A DNA stretch of 64,000 nt from Pelagomonas calceolata (Eukaryota; Sar; Pelagophyceae; Pelagomonadales; Pelagomonadaceae), in contig CAKKNE010000001.1 of NCBI GenBank assembly GCA_918797485.1, positions 558,001 to 622,000 of the forward strand. The letters are read 5' to 3'. The notes below the pieces were generated by a model. The model saw nothing but the letters and a program-made list of their open reading frames with translations, did no database searches and was not told where the DNA came from. Positions within the stretch are counted from its first letter, which is position 1, and every line of letters starts with the position of its first letter. Both the position numbers and the translations under genes were made by a program. Below, in pieces: positions 52,235 to 61,449 of this stretch.

Positions 52235-54877
52235 ATGGCCAAAAAGAATAAGAGCAAGCCGTCCAAAAACGGCACCAAAGCTGCTGCAAGAGATGCCACC
52301 GCACCAAAGCCGTCGCGGAGCAGCATCTACGTCGCAGCCGCCGTCGCAGCGATCGCAGCCGTCGCCGCAGTGTTTCTCAACCGCGACGCGGCCACGGCCC
52401 ACGCGCAGACGATCCTGAAATGCTACGCGAGCAACGACTGTGCCGTGCCACTGCCAAGTTGCGGCGTCGTCACCGCACCAGCGAGCATCGCACCAGCGCT
52501 GCGGGCCAACGACGCCGTCCTGGTCGCCGCCGTAAGAAGCTCCACGACGACGCTCGTGCGCGCCGCGGGCGAGACGCCGCTCGCGACGGGAACGAACGCG
52601 AGCGCGATCGACCGCGCCTTGCTGGCTCTGGACGTCGAGTGCGGCACGAAAATAGCTACGACGACGTCGCCGCGCCTCAAACAGGTGCTCGCGGTCTTCA
52701 AGGAGGTGTCGGGGACGCAGGCGCGCGAGCCGGTGGTCGAGGCTCGGATAGCGCAGCTCCGGAAGCTCCTCAAGGATTCTGATGTTGATGTCAGGGGCGC
52801 GCTCGGCGTGGGCGGCTTCTTCGCGTCGGCGGCTTCAATGGAGACGGCCGACACGCCTCTGCTGCGCGCCGCGCGGAACTGCGACCCGCGGGCCACGATG
52901 GCTCTGCTCCAGCTCGGCGCGAATCCGCGCTTACGAGATGCCCGCGACCTACGCGCATTAGATCTGGCGCTGAAGTGCCAGGACCGCAACGTGTTTGGGG
53001 TGGCCAAGGTGCTTATCGACCACTGCGGCAAACCTTGCATCGACTTTGAGGACGAGACGACGCCCCACGACGGTCTCAATCCGATACACCGCGTGTTACT
53101 CTTGTGGGCGTCGTCGTGGTTTCCCACGCGGCCGGTCCAGAACCCGTCTCGACGCGGCGTCAGTTTCGTGCCTTCATCGACGCGAGAACACATGAGAGCA
53201 CGCGTCGCGCACTCAAACGCAAGGGCAAGCAGGATTTCTACCCTCTACGCCATCGATCGAGCGGACGTCGCGTCGATGGCGTGGGGCCGACGCGTGACGC
53301 GTCGACGGCGTACCCGTTCGTTCGTGATCCACGCGATAACACACGCGTGTGCTGGTGCTCGTGCGCCGTCGCTGGACGAGAGCACGCCACTTAAACGCAA
53401 GGAAAACGACGCGATGCCTCACAGGTGGAACATGATGCTCGCCTGGATGCTCGAGGCCGGCGCCGACGCGACGCAGCCGACGCGCACTCCCTCCAAAGAG
53501 GCGCCCCTGCACATCGCCTGCGCCAAACGAAATGTCAGAGCCTTAGAACTGCTGCTGGATTCATTGGAACGATCCCAGACCTTGCAAGGAGCTTTGACAC
53601 AAAAAGACGCCCTCGGCGGCTTCGCCCCCTTACATGTGTGTGGAGGCTCGTGGAAGATCTGGTCCGTCACGCTCCCGCGATTACTGGCGGGCGCCGGCGA
53701 GCTGAACACGCAGGCCTTGGATTTGGATGAGGCTTGCATTCCCCTCGTGCGGTCCTTGGCGACGAGCGACGGGCAGCCGGCGCTCGCGACCGCCGATGTT
53801 TTAGCGCAGTGCGGATTTTATGGGAGAGCCGTGGCGTTACTTGTCCAGAACGGTGCTCCCGTCGATGCGCGGGATTCTCAAAATAGAACCTTCCTCCACT
53901 TTTTGCACCCGCATTTGGTACGGGACGCGGCGTCGGCACTACCATCTATTGACGTGCCGTACAAGGACGTCATTAGTGGAGCCGTTTCAAAGCATCCGGA
54001 CGCTTTACAACTTCTAGCGGAGTCGCGCTTAGAAAGAGAACGGTGGCACGCACCTAAACAAGAACCCGCGCCGCACACCTCTTTCGACGCTTCTGATCAG
54101 AACTGTGATGAAGTAGTGGCCGTCGCGCATACGGATGATGAGGTACTGGATGCGATCCGCAACCACAGACCGGTGATACGCAGAGACGCGTTGGATGCAT
54201 CATGGAATAAAGCGAGAGAGGACTGGGGCGACCGCGCGCGCTTAGAAGCGTTAGGTGGCGGCGCTTTGGTGAGGAGCGGCCCCATCCCCTACGCGTCGGC
54301 CTTCGCAACCACCGAACGCGTGCTGACACTGCGGGAGGCCATGGCGCGGTCCGCCGACGAGTCGGCAAATGCGGAAACGCAGCGCAGAAAAAAGAAAGAC
54401 GTCGAAGCTCCGTCCTACGTCTTCGAGCAGATCCGGTGGGACGGTGTGAGTACGGACCATCCGCTGTTCGACGTCATCAAGGCGCGCGTCGGGGATTCCC
54501 CTGTCAGTGATATGATTATCCACGACGCGCAGTTCTTCGTCGGCTCGCGCTACAGCGGCGCCCCGGCGCACTACCATAGTCATGCCATGAATTTCCTAGT
54601 AAAAGGCAAGAAGCGGTGGCTGCTCTGGCCGCCGGCGTCGGCGTTATATTCTAGAGTGCCCGCCGTGTCGTGGTTGGACAGGAAGGATGCGAGAGCCTAC
54701 CAGTGCGTGCAGCCGGAGAACGCGTCGCTCTACGTCCCCGCGGGCTGGGGCCACGCCGTGCTCAACCTCGAGGACCACACGGTCGGCGTCGCTTTGGAAT
54801 TTCACGTGGAGGGGGAATTGGCCTGGTCCTTCGAATCTCGAGCGACGGATTTGGTGAGTGCGAGTAGGCGACTGTAA
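52235..54877 (+). CDS. Membrane-anchored ankyrin-repeat, JmjC/cupin-8 protein, two exons
   Basis: Exons 52235-53103 and 53425-54877 give 773 residues; the junction LLW-NMMLAWMLEAGADA restores a continuous ankyrin repeat. A basic N-terminus and one transmembrane helix (IYVAAAVAAIAAVAAVFL) come first. Ankyrin units follow (TPLLRAARNCDPRATMALLQ, PLHIACAKRNVRALELLLD, YGRAVALLVQNGAPVDARD). The C-terminal cupin-8/JmjC domain has ADFFVGS-type strand FFVGSRYSGAPAHYHSHAMN and LYVPAGWGHAVLNLEDHTVG; two histidines of an iron site are visible. Probably a lumenal Fe(II)/2-oxoglutarate hydroxylase, though the substrate is unknown. ATG 52235 is preferred to 52196 for its position just before the basic region. 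Confidence 0.75.
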   Translation: MAKKNKSKPSKNGTKAAARDATAPKPSRSSIYVAAAVAAIAAVAAVFLNRDAATAHAQTILKCYASNDCAVPLPSCGVVTAPASIAPALRANDAVLVAAVRSSTTTLVRAAGETPLATGTNASAIDRALLALDVECGTKIATTTSPRLKQVLAVFKEVSGTQAREPVVEARIAQLRKLLKDSDVDVRGALGVGGFFASAASMETADTPLLRAARNCDPRATMALLQLGANPRLRDARDLRALDLALKCQDRNVFGVAKVLIDHCGKPCIDFEDETTPHDGLNPIHRVLLLWASSWFPTRPVQNPSRRGVSFVPSSTREHMRARVAHSNARASRISTLYAIDRADVASMAWGRRVTRRRRTRSFVIHAITHACAGARAPSLDESTPLKRKENDAMPHRWNMMLAWMLEAGADATQPTRTPSKEAPLHIACAKRNVRALELLLDSLERSQTLQGALTQKDALGGFAPLHVCGGSWKIWSVTLPRLLAGAGELNTQALDLDEACIPLVRSLATSDGQPALATADVLAQCGFYGRAVALLVQNGAPVDARDSQNRTFLHFLHPHLVRDAASALPSIDVPYKDVISGAVSKHPDALQLLAESRLERERWHAPKQEPAPHTSFDASDQNCDEVVAVAHTDDEVLDAIRNHRPVIRRDALDASWNKAREDWGDRARLEALGGGALVRSGPIPYASAFATTERVLTLREAMARSADESANAETQRRKKKDVEAPSYVFEQIRWDGVSTDHPLFDVIKARVGDSPVSDMIIHDAQFFVGSRYSGAPAHYHSHAMNFLVKGKKRWLLWPPASALYSRVPAVSWLDRKDARAYQCVQPENASLYVPAGWGHAVLNLEDHTVGVALEFHVEGELAWSFESRATDLVSASRRL
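53104..53424 (+). other. 321-base intron without in-frame stops
   Basis: Donor GTGGGCGTCG, acceptor GATGCCTCACAG. Length is 3 x 107 and the frame stays open across it, so retention would insert 107 residues. Its centre (TACGCCATCGATCGAGCGG then CGCGTCGATGGCGTGGG) matches the hairpin core of the introners, and a GAGCACGC...AAACGCAAGG unit occurs twice. Confidence 0.8.
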
Positions 54878-54903
54878 GTGTTTAGGCAATGGGTAGGGGA
54901 TTT

Positions 54904-55344
54904 CTAGACGTTCGTGCAGACGAAGACGTCGAACTTGTTGTCGATACTGATGAAGCCGTCGGGCTTCTCGGGCTCCACGGGCTCGGGGGCGGCCGGCGGC
55001 GGCGTCTGGGGGGTGAGGCAGTTGAGGCCCTCCGCGATGAGCGCGAAGGGCGCCGTCGCCGCGATGACGCAGTCGCGCTGGATGAACTCCACGAGCGGCG
55101 GCGCCTCGCGCATCGCGCGGAGCCGGTCTTCCGTCGCCTCCAACAAACTCTCGCAGCCCGTCGCCGCGGCGTCGAGGTGGGTGGAGACGCGGGCGCACGC
55201 GTCTTGGAGTAGAGGCGCGAGCGTCGGGCCGCAGAGGCCCTCGCAGATGCGGCGGCGCGCCGCGGCCTCTTCGGCTTGGAGCTTCTCGAGCTCGGCGTCG
55301 GGGAGCGGCTGCGTCGTGGCGAAGCAGAACTCGTCCCAGAGCAT
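54904..55344 (-). CDS. Helical protein of unknown function
   Basis: 146 residues from ATG 55344 (MLWDEFCFATTQPLPDAEL); the frame opens at 55413 with a basic leader. Mainly helical with five or six Cys (RRRICEGLCGPTLAPLLQDAC, ATGCESLLEATEDRL, FIQRDCVIAATAPFALIAEG, LNCLT), then a Pro-rich hinge and the tail GFISIDNKFDVFVCTNV. Cys spacing suggests disulfides or a twin-Cys helix, but no family was recognised. Confidence 0.55.
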   Translation of the reverse strand: MLWDEFCFATTQPLPDAELEKLQAEEAAARRRICEGLCGPTLAPLLQDACARVSTHLDAAATGCESLLEATEDRLRAMREAPPLVEFIQRDCVIAATAPFALIAEGLNCLTPQTPPPAAPEPVEPEKPDGFISIDNKFDVFVCTNV

Positions 55345-55677
55345 CCTGCGTGGCTTGCGTGGTATGATGCGGTGAAGGCGGCGGGGCAGCTTGCAATGGG
55401 CGGCTCTGACCACCAGAAAGTAGGCGATGCTGCGTCGCGCTACGAGGCGCGACGTCGTCCGGGGCAGCGCGGAAGCAGCCGTGGTAGCACGCGCGTCTTT
55501 GCGCGCCGTTGGGCAGCGCCGCTCGCGTGTTTCGCCTTCGGGTCAAGCTCGCAGCCAGCCACTCAAGTTTCGGCTCGGGTCGTGCCCGGAGATCACCTTC
55601 CCATGATACGAGAACTCTGGAGGTCGCGCTATGAGTGCTGATATACCGGCTCGCAAGGACGGCTCTCGAAACGTTTG

Positions 55678-55695
55678 CTAGTGTCTTGCAGCTAG
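55678..55695 (+). promoter_or_regulatory. CTAG-bounded promoter motif, copy 12
   Basis: CTAGTGTCTTGCAGCTAG, 18 bases, between the divergent helical-protein and D-glutamate cyclase genes. Confidence 0.55.
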
Positions 55696-55944
55696 CCCAT
55701 GCCTGCTTTTGCACGCTGCTTTTTGGCCAAAGCTCTGCAGGAGACGCATTCTGCACACTCAGGAATCGCGCACGCATCGCATCGATCGCTGCCGGCCGTC
55801 GCGCGCTGCCTGACGCGCTGCAAAGCCACAGCTCTCTGCCAGAGGCTGCAGCAGGCTGCCTCGTGCAGCGCACACGTCGCGTTTGCAAACTACTGCGCCA
55901 GCGCGATGCGCCTACTGCCGAAGCCGCAAAACACAAGTAGCTGG

Positions 55945-57078
55945 ATGCGCTCGGCCCTCGCACGCACCTCATTAATAGGCCTCGCGCGGAGCATGGCCAC
56001 AGCTCCAAAAAGGCGCGTGGCTGCGATGGAAGTCAACTTGGCCATGAATCTGGACGACGCGAAGTTGTATGGCCTCGAGGGCGGCTTCCGCCACGCCGGC
56101 AGCAGCTGCGGGCGCCACGTCGAGAAGCTTTACGTCGAGGGCCGATTGCAGGGCTCGCTGGAACGCGCGGCGACGGCCCTCTTTGACGGGACCGTCAAGC
56201 ACGCGCTCGTCGTGAGCGGCTTCTACGTGCTCCACGATCAATTGGAGGGCGCGACGGGCTCGTGCGAGACCGACGGTCCGCCGGGAGCTCTAGCGGTCGT
56301 GCGGGCCCTCTGCGCGCGCGGCGTGCAAACGTCCTTATACTGCGACGCGCACAACGGGCCCGTCCTGAAAGCGGGCTTCGACGCCATGATAGCGTACTAT
56401 GCAACCACGAGGCCCGCCGTCGCGGATCGATTAAGGAGCCACTGCCGCTGCGTCGACGTCCCCGACGGTGTCGATCATTTAGAGGCGCTCAAAGGCGCCC
56501 TGGAAAAGGCCTGGGAGGCAGCTGGCGAGGTCGACGCGCTCGTCGCCGTCGAGCGCCTGTCCGAGCCCTACCGCAACATCAGAGGACACGACCTCGCGGC
56601 GCACACGGAGCCCGTCGACGTGCTGTGGCCCCACGTCGACGGGTCGTCCTGTGGAGAGGCGCGGCGGAAAGCGGGCATTCGGGAGGACGCCGTCTCCGTC
56701 GGGATTGGGGATGGTGGCAACGAAGTCGGACTGGGGCGGGTCGCCCAGCTCGACGCCGTCGCTTCCTTATCGCCTGGCGAGGACTTCTGCGCGCTGGGCG
56801 TGAACGGCGCGCTGCGGGCCTGCGACCACCCGCTCGTCGCGACGGTGTCGAACTGGGGCGGGTCCGCGCTGGAAGCCGCGGCGCACGCGCTCTTCCCGAC
56901 CGCGTTGGACGATCTCGAGGCGGGCGTCGAGCGCGCGGTCCTCGAGGCCATCTGCGCGGCCGGCTCCGTCGACGGCAAGTACGTCGAGCGGCCGCTGTCG
57001 GTGGACGGCATGGCCTGGGAGCCGGTCCACCGGGAGTTCTACGAGATGCTGTGGGGGCTTGCTAAGGGTGAGTCATGA
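55945..57078 (+). CDS. D-glutamate cyclase-like protein (DUF4392)
   Basis: About 377 residues from ATG 55945 (MRSALARTSLIGLARSMATA, an Arg/Ser/Leu mitochondrial-type presequence). The frame opens at 55699, three bases past a CTAG motif, so a downstream start is likelier; 55906 and 55993 are alternatives. The DUF4392 core is visible: ALVVSGFYV, TDGPPGALAVVRAL, DALVAVERLSEPYRNIRGHD and the diagnostic VGIGDGGNEVGLGRV, followed by VATVSNWGGSALEAA. Mitochondrial DGLUCY homologues convert D-glutamate to 5-oxo-D-proline. Confidence 0.82.
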   Translation: MRSALARTSLIGLARSMATAPKRRVAAMEVNLAMNLDDAKLYGLEGGFRHAGSSCGRHVEKLYVEGRLQGSLERAATALFDGTVKHALVVSGFYVLHDQLEGATGSCETDGPPGALAVVRALCARGVQTSLYCDAHNGPVLKAGFDAMIAYYATTRPAVADRLRSHCRCVDVPDGVDHLEALKGALEKAWEAAGEVDALVAVERLSEPYRNIRGHDLAAHTEPVDVLWPHVDGSSCGEARRKAGIREDAVSVGIGDGGNEVGLGRVAQLDAVASLSPGEDFCALGVNGALRACDHPLVATVSNWGGSALEAAAHALFPTALDDLEAGVERAVLEAICAAGSVDGKYVERPLSVDGMAWEPVHREFYEMLWGLAKGES

Positions 57079-57141
57079 CTTAAAGGTTCTAGCGGAATGA
57101 AGCGTCTCAAAGAAATATCTGGTGTGCATGCCGTCGGCTGC

Positions 57142-57807
57142 TCACTTCTTCTTGCCCGCCTTCGCATCCGGTGCGGTGAGAAGAATCGCCGCGACCATGA
57201 GCGCGGCCAAAAACACGAAGTCCCCCAGCATTTCGGGAGACGCCAGTCCGTGCGCGACGAATGTGGCCCATAGGTTCTGAATGCTCATGAGCGAGGCCAC
57301 TGCCCTGAGCACTGCCTTCTTGGTCGCGACGCTGGTCTGCAGCAGGGAAGCCCAGGCGCAGAGCAGCACCAGCGTCAGCGCAAGGTTCTTTCTCATTTCG
57401 ATCAAGAACACGTGTTCATCGAAGACAGGCAGGGAAGCAGCCCATGTTTGACAGGCAGGGGCGTGCTCCATAACGCCGGGAATAAAGCAGGGGAGCCGGA
57501 TCGGGAGGAAGAGACCTCCCGCCACCAGAAGGGAGATGTCGAGGGCGCGTGGCGGCTCCTCATCCTCGTCCTCCACGGGCTGCTCCTCGTCCTCGCGTTC
57601 GTGCTCCGGCACGCGTGTGTAGCGCCCGCTAAGCTCTTCGTACCGCAGGAAGCCGCGCCCGCGCAGCCGCCCGAGAAATCTCCCGATGTCTCGTTTTGAG
57701 TACTGAAGGAACTCTTCGGCGAGGTCATCAAGGCTGTAGCTGCTCTCCGTGTCGAAGTGGTCGTAAATCTGCTGCTGGCCCGGTGGCAATTGGTTGGCCA
57801 CGGGCAT
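57142..57807 (-). CDS. Winged-helix-like N-terminus with membrane C-terminus, unknown function
   Basis: 221 residues. The first about 65 (QIYDHFDTESSYSLDDLAEE, FLGRLRGRGFLRYEELSGRY) look like a small winged helix. An acidic linker (EREDEEQPVEDEDEEPP) separates it from three or four hydrophobic helices (ALDISLLVAGGLFLPIRLPC, ALTLVLLCAWASLLQT, LGDFVFLAALMVAAILLTA) and a KKK end. C-terminal dilysine-like and hydrophobic content suggest ER membrane. Confidence 0.6.
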   Translation of the reverse strand: MPVANQLPPGQQQIYDHFDTESSYSLDDLAEEFLQYSKRDIGRFLGRLRGRGFLRYEELSGRYTRVPEHEREDEEQPVEDEDEEPPRALDISLLVAGGLFLPIRLPCFIPGVMEHAPACQTWAASLPVFDEHVFLIEMRKNLALTLVLLCAWASLLQTSVATKKAVLRAVASLMSIQNLWATFVAHGLASPEMLGDFVFLAALMVAAILLTAPDAKAGKKK

Positions 57808-57911
57808 GGTGCGCGTGTTTGGCTGCCCCGGGTGGGATGTTGCGGCTGCGAGTGCAGTGCTGGCACCTGCTGTGTTGCTGCGTGCGATTGCACGTCGGCA
57901 GAAGCAGTGAA

Positions 57912-57931
57912 CTAGTGTACATACATACTAG
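57912..57931 (+). promoter_or_regulatory. CTAG-bounded promoter motif, copy 13
   Basis: CTAGTGTACATACATACTAG, 20 bases, between the divergent membrane-protein gene at 57807 and the XRN gene at 58295. Confidence 0.55.
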
Positions 57932-58294
57932 CTTTCCCGAGGCAAAACCCGTCGGTTAAATTGAGGCTAGGCTAGGAGGCAGAGCCCTACGCTGTGCAGG
58001 CTGAGACGCTGTTTTGCAAAGCCTGTCACTGGCAGGCTGTGCACTGATTGCATAGCGCAGAGGTCGGCGCGCGCGGCGTCGCAAGGACACCAGCAGTAGC
58101 GCACAGCGTCCCAACCACAACAAAACAAAACGCGCCTCCTTCATCAGCATGTTCCACGACTCTACCGTTCGACGGCGCATGGGGTTTTGGCGCGAAGAGC
58201 CGCGCTGCAAAACGCAGCGCACGGCCGCGCGGTCGATCGCCTCTGATTAAAGACGGGGGCCGAGCGCCGCGACGGTCGGACAACACAGGTCGCC

Positions 58295-60838
58295 ATGGGC
58301 ATCAACAACTTCCACAAGTGGGTCGACGCGACGTTTGGGTGCACGCAGAAGGCGTCAAGGGTCGACTGCGAGGACCTGTTGGTGGATATGAATTCGCTCG
58401 TCCACGGCGCCGCCCGCAAAGCGAACACGCCGGCGCAAGCCCACAAGCTCATCCTCAAGCGACTCGAAGGGCTGCTCGACGAGCGGCGGCCGGGCCCCAC
58501 GGTGCGCGCGTCGCAAACGCTCGCTCTCTTCTCCGACGGACCCGCTCCTCTGGCCAAGCTCACGACGCAACGGGCGCGGCGGCTCCGCGGCCGGTCCGCA
58601 GCGCGAGCAGACGGCTACGACGAAGACGTCGTGGACGAGGCCAAGTTCACGACGCTGATGATCAGCCCCGGCACGGCGTTTTCGAGGGCGCTCGCCGAGC
58701 GCCTCGACGCCTGGGCGGCGAAGCGCCTCGCGAAGGGCCGCGGCTTCCGGAGGGTCGTCCTCAGCGACGCGTCCGTCGCCGGCGAGGGCGAATTGAAGGC
58801 CTTCGAGTACGCGGACACGTACGGAGACCGCGACGTCGTCGTGTACGGTGGTGATGCCGACTTAGTGGCCATGGCGCTTTCGCGGTGCCCTGTGTGGAAA
58901 TCAACCAGTGCGTCGGGTGCACCCGAGAATTCTTCACTAAGTCATTTCTCGGCGATGACGCGGCCGTCCTGGCTCGGTCGAGCGGAGAAGAGCCGGCATC
59001 GCCACGCCATCGAGCAGGCATCGCGTCGACGGCGTGGAGGACGACGCGATGATTCAGCACGAACGCGCCGTAAGATTTTGATTTCCACACAGGCGGTGCC
59101 AGCGACGAGGACGCTTGCGCATCCTGGACGAGAACGGGCGGCTCATAGACGTGAAGACTCTAGCGAAGCGCGTCGCGCCGGCGCACCCCTTAGACCTGGC
59201 CGTCTTGGCCATCGCCGGCGGCGGCAACGACTACCTGCCCGGGCTGCAACATTCCGCACCACACCTCTGGAGTGCGTTGAAAAAGAGTAAGGCGGGGCCG
59301 CTCTGGCGCGACGGCGCGCTGGACCGCGCGGCCTTCGCGGCTGTCCTAAAGGCGTTTGGCGAGTCGCGCGAAGGGAAGGGCGAGAGCGGCGATCTGCGGG
59401 AAGCGGCGCTCGGGCGGCGGCGCGCCGACGGCGCGCCGGCAGCTCCGCGGACCGTCATCACCACGTTAGAGCCAAGGCGGGCGGACCTCTGTAACGTCCG
59501 CGTGTTGCCGCCGCGGGACTTCGGTGACGTGGCGCGCGGCGCGGAGACTCTCACGTACCGCGTCCGCTGGCGGCGCGCCAACGGCGGGGCGTGGTGCGCG
59601 GCGCAAGCTTACGAGACCGGCGCGCCGCTCGACGCCGTTCCGCTCGAGACAATCAAACACGGCGTGCCCATCCGCGTGCCCGCCGGCGGCGGCGAGGTCG
59701 AGGTCTGCGCCTGTGTGGAAATCAACCAGTGCGTCGGGTGCACCCGACAATTCTTCACTAAGTCATTTCTCGGCGATGACGCGGCCGCTGAACGCGCCGT
59801 AAAATTTTGATTTCCACACAGGTCTGCGCGAGCGCGAAGAACAGTAAAGGTTGGGGCGCATCGCGTACTCAGAAGCAGCGGCGCGCGAAAAGCTTCTGTA
59901 TGGCGCTGGGCCCCGACGAACACGATGCGCACACGGCCGCGGAAATGAAGCGCCAGCCGGCCGCGGCCGAAACGCCGGCGAACGACGACGCTCCGGCGCC
60001 CGCGATCCCGGCTCCCATGAAGCGCGCCTGGGACGCGGCAGCTTGGTTGGACCAGCTCGAGTGGACCCTGGCCATGTACGTGCGCGGCCGTTGCGTGGAC
60101 TGGCGCCTGCTCTACGCGTACCCCGGCAGGCCGTCCGTCGGGGACCTCGTGCGGGCCTGCGGCGCGCCCGCCCCGAAGTGCGTACCGCGGCCGCCGATCT
60201 CGCCCGTCGCTGCGCTAGCTTGTTTGATTCCAGGGCGGTCCGCTGCGGCCTTATTACCGACGAAGGCGCGATTGCTCCTCGACGACGGCTCGCCCATCGC
60301 CAGTCTTTGGTGGGGGGCGAACGACGCCATCGACGTCGACGCTATTGAAGCCGCCGTCGACGAAGCGGTGCCTCCGGCTTGGGGTACGCCCGTGATCGTC
60401 GACGCCAAGGGCCGCACCGCTGTTAGGCTTCTTGCCGACGGCGCCGCAGCGTATCCGCCTCTGCCCCGAGCGCGTGGCGGCGGCGGCCGGGCGCCGCCGC
60501 CGCGCGGACGGGCACCACCGCCGCGCGGCCACCCTGTTCCGCCGCCGCGCGGTCCGCACGCCGCCGCGCCGTCGTATTCTGCGCCGCCCGTTCTCCATGC
60601 CATCGTTCCGCCACCGCCCGCTCACTTTACCGTCGTTCCACCGCCCGCCCCCTCGCTCGCAAAACGCCCGCCGCCTCGACATGGCCCTCCGCCGCCGCCG
60701 CCTCAACCCAAGCGCGGACGAGGCGGCAAGGGCCGCGGTCGAGGCCGTGGACGCGGCGACGCCGCGGCGGCGTATCGGCCGACGAGTAGCGGCGGCGGGG
60801 CGCGCGTGCCGCGGTCTCGCGGACGCGGCCGTTCGTAG
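58295..60838 (+). CDS. XRN-type 5'-3' exoribonuclease, three exons
   Basis: Exons 58295-58881, 59093-59702 and 59822-60838 give 737 residues. The N-terminus MGINNFHKWVDATFG, LLVDMNSLVHGAAR, LFSDGPAPLAKLTTQRARR, MISPGTAF, VLSDASVAGEGELKAFEY and VVYGGDADLVAMAL carry the acidic metal-binding residues of the XRN active site. Exon 2 continues with the XRN second conserved region (LAIAGGGNDYLPGL). Exon 3 has LDQLEWTLAMYVRGRCVDWRL, typical of the XRN core, then a Pro/Arg/Gly-rich RGG-type tail. Shorter than XRN1, nearer to compact XRN2/4-like forms. Expected to degrade 5'-monophosphate RNA. Both introns are introner insertions whose removal restores frame. Confidence 0.88.
58890..59092 (+). mobile_element. 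Introner element, copy 3 (GC-AG intron)
   Basis: 203 bases, same termini and interior as copy 2 with scattered substitutions. Flanked by the exact duplication GCGGTGCC (58882-58889 and 59093-59100). The duplication begins GC, and frame demands an intron 58882-59092 (211 bases), so a GC donor is used; the spliced product reads ALSRCQRRGRLRILDENG. Confidence 0.93.
59711..59821 (+). mobile_element. Introner element, copy 4 (internal deletion)
   Basis: 111 bases, with both 15-base termini intact and the first about 78 and last about 33 bases of copy 2/3. The middle, including the hairpin core, is deleted. Flanked by the exact duplication GTCTGCGC (59703-59710 and 59822-59829). Intron 59703-59821, phase 0. 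Confidence 0.95.
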
Positions 60839-61119
60839 TTTGTTTGCTGTTCGTAACGTTTGTGAACGCGACCTGTCCATCTCGTGTTCCCCGCGCGCGG
60901 GAAAATCCCGCGAGCGCGATAGGAACCAATCCCACCGCGTCTGAGTCGCTAGCGAGCCGTGCTTCAGCTTTGGTAGACGTTCGATCTCGTCCGGAATTTC
61001 CGGCATAGCGCATTTCCCAGAGTGGGGGGGTCCTCGATGTGCAGACCCAGCATTCAGCATTCGCATTGCAAACCGGGAGCTCCACACAACCGCACAAGTC
61101 TGTTCAGCCGCCGCTACCA

Positions 61120-61392
61120 ATGGCCCCAACTCTAAAAATACGTACCCGCCTTGGCCCTGAGAGCTTCGGCCGCGCGAGTCGCGCGCCAAAAATACCTGTC
61201 TGCCTGGCCTCACTGCAGTACAAGGACTGGTACAAGGAAGATTGCACGGCGTGCACCGGCCCGTGCCGCACAGACGAAGCGCTCACGACGGACGAGGTGT
61301 ACAACGTCGACGATGGCGAGCCCTGGTCCGACGTCGCCGACGTCGCGCTCGTCCGTGGCACATACGACGGAGAGACGTTCGTCGCGGCCTAG
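61120..61392 (+). CDS. Small protein of unknown function
   Basis: 90 residues from ATG 61120 (MAPTLKIRTRLGPESFGRA); the frame opens at 61039. Contains a compact Cys group (YKEDCTACTGPCRTDE) and an acidic end (DDGEPWSDVADVALVRGTYD). Codon use and acidic composition suggest it is real. No family recognised. Confidence 0.5.
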   Translation: MAPTLKIRTRLGPESFGRASRAPKIPVCLASLQYKDWYKEDCTACTGPCRTDEALTTDEVYNVDDGEPWSDVADVALVRGTYDGETFVAA

Positions 61393-61449
61393 CTGCTCAA
61401 ACCTTCACAAGAAATCGCTCCCCCCCCGTCGCATAAGTACCTGGTACGA

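Noticed and set aside
58892-59092. A GT-AG alternative for the first XRN intron using the GT inside the TIR
   Set aside because: It gives a 201-base intron and leaves exon 2 in the wrong frame; the GC donor in the target duplication restores it.
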